Source of the DNA: JAHEEL01 sp963700375
Lineage (GTDB): Bacteria; Actinomycetota; Acidimicrobiia; Spongiisociales; UBA5794
Direction: 5' to 3'
Assembly (NCBI GenBank): GCA_963700375.1
Contig: CAVOXF010000006.1
Coordinates: 248,001-312,000, forward strand
Length of the DNA stretch: 64,000 nt
The translations under genes and the position numbers were made by a program. This document shows positions 58,936 to 64,000 of the stretch, piece by piece; within the stretch, counting starts at the first letter, position 1; the number at the start of each line of letters is the position of its first letter. The notes under the pieces were generated by a model. The model was not told the DNA's origin. It ran no database searches and saw only the letters and a program-made list of their open reading frames with translations.

Positions 58936-60708
58936 GACATTCCCCGTTCCCAGACCTCGACGAGGCGACGGTACTCATCGTTTGACTCGACCAATTCGGC
59001 GTGGGCCCCATCGGCAATGATCCGCCCGTCGCCCACCATGATCACCCGATCGGCGCGCTCGGCCGATCGGAGCCGATGGGCGATGACGATCGCCGTTCGA
59101 CCCGCGAGCAGGACCCGCAGCGCCCCTTCGACCTCGAGTTCGGTCTCCGGATCGAGGTTCGAGGTTGCCTCATCGAGCACGATCACGGCAGGATCGTCGA
59201 GGAAGGCCCGCCCGAGCGCCACGAGCTGCCGCTCCCCCGCGGAGAAGCGGCCGCCGCGCTCACGCACCTGGGTGTCGAGCCCGTCGGGAAGCTCCCTCAC
59301 CCATTCGTCGATGCCCATGGCCCGGAGCACGTTCCACACGTCCTGGTCGGTTGCGTCCGGCGCGCCATAGGTCAGGTTGTCTCGCACCGTTCCGTTGAAG
59401 AGGAAGCCATCCTGGGGTATCAACGCGATGGCATCGGTCCGCGAGTCGACGGTCAGGTCCGTGAGATCCGCACCATCGAGCGACACCGATCCCTTCTGGG
59501 GGTCGTAGTAGCGCAGGACGAGCTTGGCGATCGTGCGTCTTCCCTGCGCCGGTCTCGCCCACCACCGCGAGCCGCTGACCGGCCGGGATCTCGAGATCGA
59601 TGTCGCGGATCACCGTGGTGTCGTCGTCGTATCCAAACGTCACCCCGCGCAGCACGATCTCTCCGGCCACCGGAGTGGCGAGGTCGTAGGCGCCCGGACG
59701 CTCGACCACCTCGGCCTTGACGTCGAGGAGCGCGAACAGCTTTCCGAGGGCGGCGATCGCCGCCTGCAACAGGTTGTAGACGTTCGCCAGGTTGACGATC
59801 GGTTGGAAGAACCAGTCGAGGTAGAGCAGGAAGACGACGAGCGTCCCGAACGTCATCGACCCGTCGATGACCCGGATGCCACCGATCACCAGCACCGCCG
59901 CGATCGCCACGACGCGCAGGAACCCGACGGTCGGGAAGTACCACGAGATTGCCTTCGCTGCGCTCATGTTCGCCCGGTAGTGGGCCTCGTTCACCCGCCC
60001 GAACGACGTGGCCTGAATCTGTTCCTGCGAGAACGCCTGGACGACCCGCACGCCTGCGATTCCCTCCTGGAGGCCGGCGAGAACGCGGCCGATTCGCTCT
60101 CGCACCTGCTCGTAGGCCTTCGCTGCCTGCCGCTGAAAGAGAACCGAGACGCCGACCAGGACCGCAATCACCACGAAGGTCGATGCTGCCATGGCCCAGT
60201 CGACCAGGACCATGGCGACGGCGACGCCGATCACCGTGAGGCCGTTCGACACCGCCATCACGGCACCGTCACCGGCGAACTCCTGAAGCGACTCGATGTC
60301 GGACGTCATGCGGCTGACGAGGACACCGCTCTTCGAGCGTGAGAAGAATGCCGTATCGGAGCGGACGAGGTGGCCAAACACGACACTCCGAAAGTTGAGA
60401 AGATACTGCTCGCCAACCCACGCGATGCCGTATCGGGAGATCATCACAAACACGTACTGAATGACCAGGAGAACGATGAAGACCAGTGCAGCGGTCGTCA
60501 CCGCCTGCTTGTTGCCCTCGGCGATCCCCTGGTCGATGCCGGCACCGACGGTGAGCGGTCCCGCGAGGCGGGCAGCGGTCCCGAGTGCCGCGGCGGTGAA
60601 CGCCCCGAGCGCCGGCAGCCACAGCGGCCGACCCAGGCGAGCCGCCCTGCGAAGCAGGCCGCCGCGGTCCGGAGCATCGTTCTCCCCCGCCTGCCGCATG
60701 TATCTCAT
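58932..60708 (-). pseudogene. ABC exporter half-transporter (second of a pair), frameshifted inside Walker A
   Basis: Two frames make one half-transporter of about 591 residues. The first (from 60708) has six membrane helices and runs to VGETGAGKTH; the second, from about 59534, continues TIAKLVLRYYDPQKGS, ALIPQDGFLFNGT, signature FSAGERQLVALG, Walker B VIVLDEATSNLD and IAHRLRS. One extra base (59535, C on the coding strand) falls directly after the GKT of Walker A; length is 3n+1. The signature FSAGE departs from LSGGQ, as in the degenerate member of heterodimeric exporters. ATGA overlap with the upstream ABC gene, GTGA overlap with the aminotransferase gene. Confidence 0.78.
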
Positions 60709-62471
60709 CGGAAACCGCCCGGCGCGCGAGTGTCGTCGTGGGCGAGTACTTCGCCGTAGCGAGGAATCGTGGAGAGCAACTGCTCGTGCGTGCCGACGCC
60801 GGCGATCGTTCCGTCCTCGAGGAACACGACGAGTTCCGCGAGCGCAAGCGTCGAGTTCCGGTGGGCGATGATCAGCGTGGTCCGGCCCGCCATCACGTGG
60901 CGCAGCGCCTCCTGGATCTCGGATTCAACGACCGCATCGACCGAGGAGGTCGCGTCGTCGAGGATCAGAATGCGTGGATCCCGCAGCACACTCCGGGCGA
61001 GGGCCACTCGTTGGCGCTGACCGCCGGACAGCGTGTGGCCACGTTCACCCACAACGGTCCCGTAGCCGTCCGGCATCGCGCAGATGAAGTCGTGGGCCTG
61101 AGCGAGACGGGCGGCCGCTCGGACACTTCGCTCGTCCGCTTGGGGGTCGCCCACGAGGATGTTCTCCGCAATGGTCGCCGAGAACAGGAAGCTCTCCTGA
61201 AAGACGATCGCCACCTCGGATCGCAGGTCGTCGAGACGGAGATCCCGGACATCGATGCCGTCGATCGAGACCGACCCTTCGGCGACGTCGTAGAACCGCG
61301 GCACCAGGTTGGCGACCGTGGTCTTTCCCGACCCCGTCGCGCCGACGAGGGCGACGGCGGTCCCCCCTGGGATGACGAGGTTCATCCCCTCGAGGACGGC
61401 GTCCCCGCTCGAGTAGGCGAACGTGACACCATCGAAGCGGATCTCGCCCGGGCCGTCGGGAAGCGGGATCGGTCGGGCCGGGTCCTCGATGATCGGATCG
61501 GCGGAAAGCAGTTCATCGATCCGCGCCGCTGATGCTGCGGCACGCGGCAGGTTGGCGAAGAACCACCCGCTGATCATCAACGGCAACACGAGCACTGCCA
61601 GGTACTGCATGAAAGCGACGAACTCGCCCTCGGTGAGGGCACCGTCGATGACCCGGAACCCCCCAACCCACAGCACGGCGACGGTCCCCAACGCAGGGAG
61701 CAGTTCGAAGAGCGGGGCGTACCTCGATCGGTATTTTGCGATCTGAATCGTGTCCTCGTAGATCGCCACCGCCGCATTCTTCAGGCGCAATTCCTCGCGG
61801 CGTTCCTGCCCATAGGCCTTGACGACCTCCATCCCGGCAACGCTCTCCTCGACCACCTCGGCGAGGTCGGCCAGTTTCTGCTGCACGCTGAACGAGAGCC
61901 TGATGACGCGACGTGCGAGAGCGTTCGCGTTGAGGACGAGAGCTGGGAAGGTGAGCGAGGCCACGATGCCGAGGACGGGATCGATCAGGATGAGCACCAC
62001 CATCACGGCGAAGAACATCGCAATGTTCGCCACGACGATTGGCAGCATCATGAGGACGAGGCGAATCTGGGAGAGATCCGACGAGGCCCGAGACATGAGT
62101 TGGCCGGTCGGCGTGATGTCGTGAAACGCGAACGCAAGCCGCTGGATGTGGGCGAACATGCGGCCGCGCAGATCGGCTTCCGCCCGGTAGGCGAGCCGGA
62201 AGCCGAAGTACCGGCGGAACCCCATGCCAACGGCTTGCACGAAGCCGACGCCGATGAGCAACGCTATGAGCGGCCACAGCTTGCCCCGATTCTTCGCGAG
62301 GATTGCGTCGTCGATGATCAGCGAGACGACCACCGGGAGGAACACCACCGCCACCATCCAGACGAGCGCCCCGGCGATCGCGATAGCGCCGTATCGCGGG
62401 TACGACCGCAGGGTCTTGAGCAGCAGGCCGAGCCCACTCCCAATATCGCCGTCGGGGCGGCCCGGGTTCAT
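60705..62471 (-). CDS. ABC exporter half-transporter (first of a pair), degenerate Walker B
   Basis: 588 residues. Six membrane helices, Walker A GATGSGKTT, VFQESFLFSATIAENIL, canonical signature LSGGQRQRVALA, then Walker B ILILDDATSSVD, where the catalytic glutamate is Asp, and IAHRNST. With the following gene this forms a heterodimer pattern: its DD Walker B faces the partner's weak FSAGE (degenerate site), while its LSGGQ faces the partner's LDEATS (active site). Rv1272c/Rv1273c and TM287/288 are examples of this layout. Coupled to yihY-like and to the second ABC gene by ATGA overlaps. Confidence 0.92.
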   Translation of the reverse strand: MNPGRPDGDIGSGLGLLLKTLRSYPRYGAIAIAGALVWMVAVVFLPVVVSLIIDDAILAKNRGKLWPLIALLIGVGFVQAVGMGFRRYFGFRLAYRAEADLRGRMFAHIQRLAFAFHDITPTGQLMSRASSDLSQIRLVLMMLPIVVANIAMFFAVMVVLILIDPVLGIVASLTFPALVLNANALARRVIRLSFSVQQKLADLAEVVEESVAGMEVVKAYGQERREELRLKNAAVAIYEDTIQIAKYRSRYAPLFELLPALGTVAVLWVGGFRVIDGALTEGEFVAFMQYLAVLVLPLMISGWFFANLPRAAASAARIDELLSADPIIEDPARPIPLPDGPGEIRFDGVTFAYSSGDAVLEGMNLVIPGGTAVALVGATGSGKTTVANLVPRFYDVAEGSVSIDGIDVRDLRLDDLRSEVAIVFQESFLFSATIAENILVGDPQADERSVRAAARLAQAHDFICAMPDGYGTVVGERGHTLSGGQRQRVALARSVLRDPRILILDDATSSVDAVVESEIQEALRHVMAGRTTLIIAHRNSTLALAELVVFLEDGTIAGVGTHEQLLSTIPRYGEVLAHDDTRAPGGFR

Positions 62472-63307
62472 GAGTCGCTACCGCGAGCAACATCCACGAT
62501 CGAAGGGACCAGGACCGGGACCGAGATGACGATCAGCCCGATGGCATACGACCACACGAGGACCACGCCGATCGCGCCGAGGGCGGCGAGTGTCGTGCTG
62601 CCGAACGTCGGGATCAGGGCCGCGGCGAGCCACGTCATCAGCGCCAACGTCGCGGTCGCGATCACCGCCGACGGGAGCGCCGAACGGATGCGTTCTGGCG
62701 TCCCCCACTCATAGATCGAAAAGAGGACGATCACGACCCAGGCCGAGAGCGCTCCGAGCGTGACCCACCCGGTCAAACCGGTCGACAGTCCGTGCCGCTC
62801 CATGGTCGCGGACAGCCAATCGCCGAAGATCACCACCACATAGCTCAGTATGAGCGCAGCTCCGGCACCGAGCGTGAACACGATTCCGAGGCCGCGCTTC
62901 ACCCAATAGGGACGGGTTTCTGGCGTGGCTTCGATCAGCCGCAATGCCTTCTGGATAGCGTAGATCGCCCGTGACCCGGACCAGAGTGCAACGAGCAGCG
63001 AGATGACGAGCACCGCCGGTTCCATCCCGCCGACCGCTCGCTCGGCATCCTGGAGGATCGGGAGAACGAAGTCGACCACCTGCGGCGGGAGTTCGTTGAC
63101 CAGGGTCTGCTCGATCTGATCCAAGCCGTCGGGGCCCCTCCCGAACATCGAGATCGCTCCGACCGCGGCGAATGCCATCGGCACGAGGGCGAAGATCGAG
63201 TTGTACGCGATGGCCGCGGCCATCAGGAACGGATCCGCCGTCATGATCCTCCGGTAGGCCGCGACAAGGGGTTCGAGACGAGGCGGGATCGACAGCAACT
63301 GGCGCAT
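62468..63307 (-). CDS. YihY/BrkB family inner membrane protein
   Basis: 279 residues with about six membrane helices. YihY signatures: DPFLMAAAIAYNSIFALVPMAFAAVG, LWSGSRAIYAIQKALRLIE, LFSIYEW, FGSTTLAALGAIGVVLVWSYAIG. Role unknown in most bacteria. First gene of a four-gene operon with the ABC pair and the aminotransferase. TATCCT at 63314-63319 ends 6 bases before the ATG. Confidence 0.92.
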   Translation of the reverse strand: MRQLLSIPPRLEPLVAAYRRIMTADPFLMAAAIAYNSIFALVPMAFAAVGAISMFGRGPDGLDQIEQTLVNELPPQVVDFVLPILQDAERAVGGMEPAVLVISLLVALWSGSRAIYAIQKALRLIEATPETRPYWVKRGLGIVFTLGAGAALILSYVVVIFGDWLSATMERHGLSTGLTGWVTLGALSAWVVIVLFSIYEWGTPERIRSALPSAVIATATLALMTWLAAALIPTFGSTTLAALGAIGVVLVWSYAIGLIVISVPVLVPSIVDVARGSDS

Positions 63308-63313
63308 GGTCGG

Positions 63314-63362
63314 AGGATACGGGTCCCGGGTGCCGAGCAGAAAACCGACCTGTTCCTACACT
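63314..63362. promoter_or_regulatory. Divergent leaderless-type promoters for yihY-like and the lipoprotein gene
   Basis: Minus strand: TATCCT (63314-63319), 6 bases to ATG 63307. Plus strand: TACACT (63357-63362), 8 bases to ATG 63371. Only 38 bases separate the two -10 elements, so polymerases may compete or share an activator site. Confidence 0.5.
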
Positions 63363-63370
63363 CGTACCCT

Positions 63371-64000
63371 ATGCGTCGATTGATCTTCACCGCCGTCGCC
63401 ATGGCCATGGTCGCCAGCGCCTGCGTCGCGGGCGCCGACATCGTTCCCGCGGACCCCGACGAGACGACCACGACCACTGCCGCAGCCACGACGCTTCCGG
63501 GAACCGACACCACCGCACCGACCGACTCGACGGATCCGGCGGACTCATCGACGACGACACCAACGACGACTCCCGCCCGCCTCCCCGGTGTTGTGCCGCC
63601 AGACAGCGTCGGAAAGCCGTGGGGCGAGGTCGTTGGCCTGACGATGTTCCGCGGCAACCCGACCCGCACGTACTTCGGCTCGGGTCCCGTGCCCACGCGT
63701 GCCCCCGATACGGCGTGGAAGTTCCCCGACGACGCAATGTGCGGCCAGTCACCCGTCGGGCAGGAGAACAAGGTCTGGTGCGGCAGCGGATGGACGGGGC
63801 AACCCGTCGTATGGGAGCGGCCGGACGGGATCACCGAGGTGATCTTCGGCGCCTATGACAAGCAGATTCACTTCCTCAATGCCGACACCGGAGAGCGGAC
63901 ACGGCCGGACTTCGACATGGGCGACATCATCAAGGGATCGGTCACGCTCGATCCCGACGGCTATCCCCTCCTCTATACCGGCTCGCGCGACCCTCGTTTC
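63371..64000 (+). CDS. Lipoprotein with PQQ-like beta-propeller beginning, truncated by window end
   Basis: Open to the last base, 210 residues visible. Signal peptide with lipobox VASAC, a Thr/Pro/Ser-rich linker (TTTTTAAATT, TTTPTTTPA), then the start of a beta-propeller: MFRGNPTRTYFGSGPVPT, TAWKFP, WTGQPVVWE, VIFGAYDKQIHFLNADTGERT, IKGSVTLDPDGYPLLYTGSRD. The GxxDKxxHxLxAxTG repeat is typical of PQQ-like/BamB-like propellers. The remaining blades lie outside the window. Confidence 0.8.
   Translation, partial: MRRLIFTAVAMAMVASACVAGADIVPADPDETTTTTAAATTLPGTDTTAPTDSTDPADSSTTTPTTTPARLPGVVPPDSVGKPWGEVVGLTMFRGNPTRTYFGSGPVPTRAPDTAWKFPDDAMCGQSPVGQENKVWCGSGWTGQPVVWERPDGITEVIFGAYDKQIHFLNADTGERTRPDFDMGDIIKGSVTLDPDGYPLLYTGSRDPRF

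Overview
The window is a gene-dense, high-GC chromosomal segment with no rRNA, tRNA, mobile element or CRISPR array visible. It fits an actinobacterium, most likely an Acidimicrobiia-type lineage. The evidence is a cofactor F420 gene (CofE) plus two F420-type luciferase-like oxidoreductases, the actinobacterial/archaeal mismatch endonuclease NucS, an AccA3/AccD-style acyl-CoA carboxylase, a PASTA class A penicillin-binding protein, an Eis-type acetyltransferase, an MT0933-like small protein and GTG/TTG starts. The class assignment is inference; a 16S or marker-gene tree would settle it.

Layout. 1-9.3 kb: cofE, a Fpg-type glycosylase, birA with a sugar epimerase, carboxyltransferase and biotin-carboxylase/BCCP subunits of an acyl-CoA (probably propionyl-CoA) carboxylase, a frameshifted lytic transglycosylase, and the catalytic subunit of methylmalonyl-CoA mutase. 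BirA biotinylates the carboxylase, and a cobalamin adenosyltransferase at 18.3 kb can supply the mutase cofactor, so most of a propionyl-CoA to succinyl-CoA route is present (epimerase and B12-binding subunit are not). 9.4-16.8 kb: PASTA PBP, ABC exporter, an orphan protein with the best promoter in the window, a sirtuin, a rhodanese-E1 fusion and a secreted CAP protein. 16.9-28.5 kb (minus): leucyl aminopeptidase, adenosyltransferase, membrane protein, transketolase, then a lipoate operon (lpd, E2, a lipB-lipA fusion, M24 peptidase), and an amidohydrolase pair. 28.5-34.7 kb: secreted/membrane proteins, a DsbB plus thioredoxin pair, an F420 oxidoreductase, DUF1684, then sufC-sufS-sufU. 34.9-42 kb: secreted 5'-nucleotidase with C-terminal calcium-type repeats, quinone-reductase-like enzyme, TetR/SRPBCC divergent pair and pncB. 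42-48 kb: fumC, a second sirtuin, a second sufC with a Rieske protein and sufD, then an M23 peptidase. 48-57.8 kb: uracil-DNA glycosylase, DUF4015 lipoprotein, group-2 sigma factor, nucS, sufB, acetyltransferases, F420 oxidoreductase. 57.8-63.3 kb (minus): a YihY - ABC - ABC - aminotransferase operon in which two genes are frameshifted. The window ends inside a lipoprotein gene.

Cross-cutting signals. (1) At least twenty starts have TANNNT ending 6-9 bases before the start codon and no Shine-Dalgarno, which is what leaderless transcription would look like. (2) The Fe-S assembly (Suf) genes, usually one operon, lie in three places and include two SufC ATPases; sufB has its own promoter with a perfect palindrome. 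(3) LipB and LipA are one protein. (4) Three genes have lengths of 3n+1 because of one extra base each. (5) Three convergent gene pairs share a CTAG as both stop codons. Genes within operons are mostly coupled by ATGA overlaps. No stretch above about 270 bases lacks a gene; the longest, 34675-34944, holds the leader of the 5'-nucleotidase gene.
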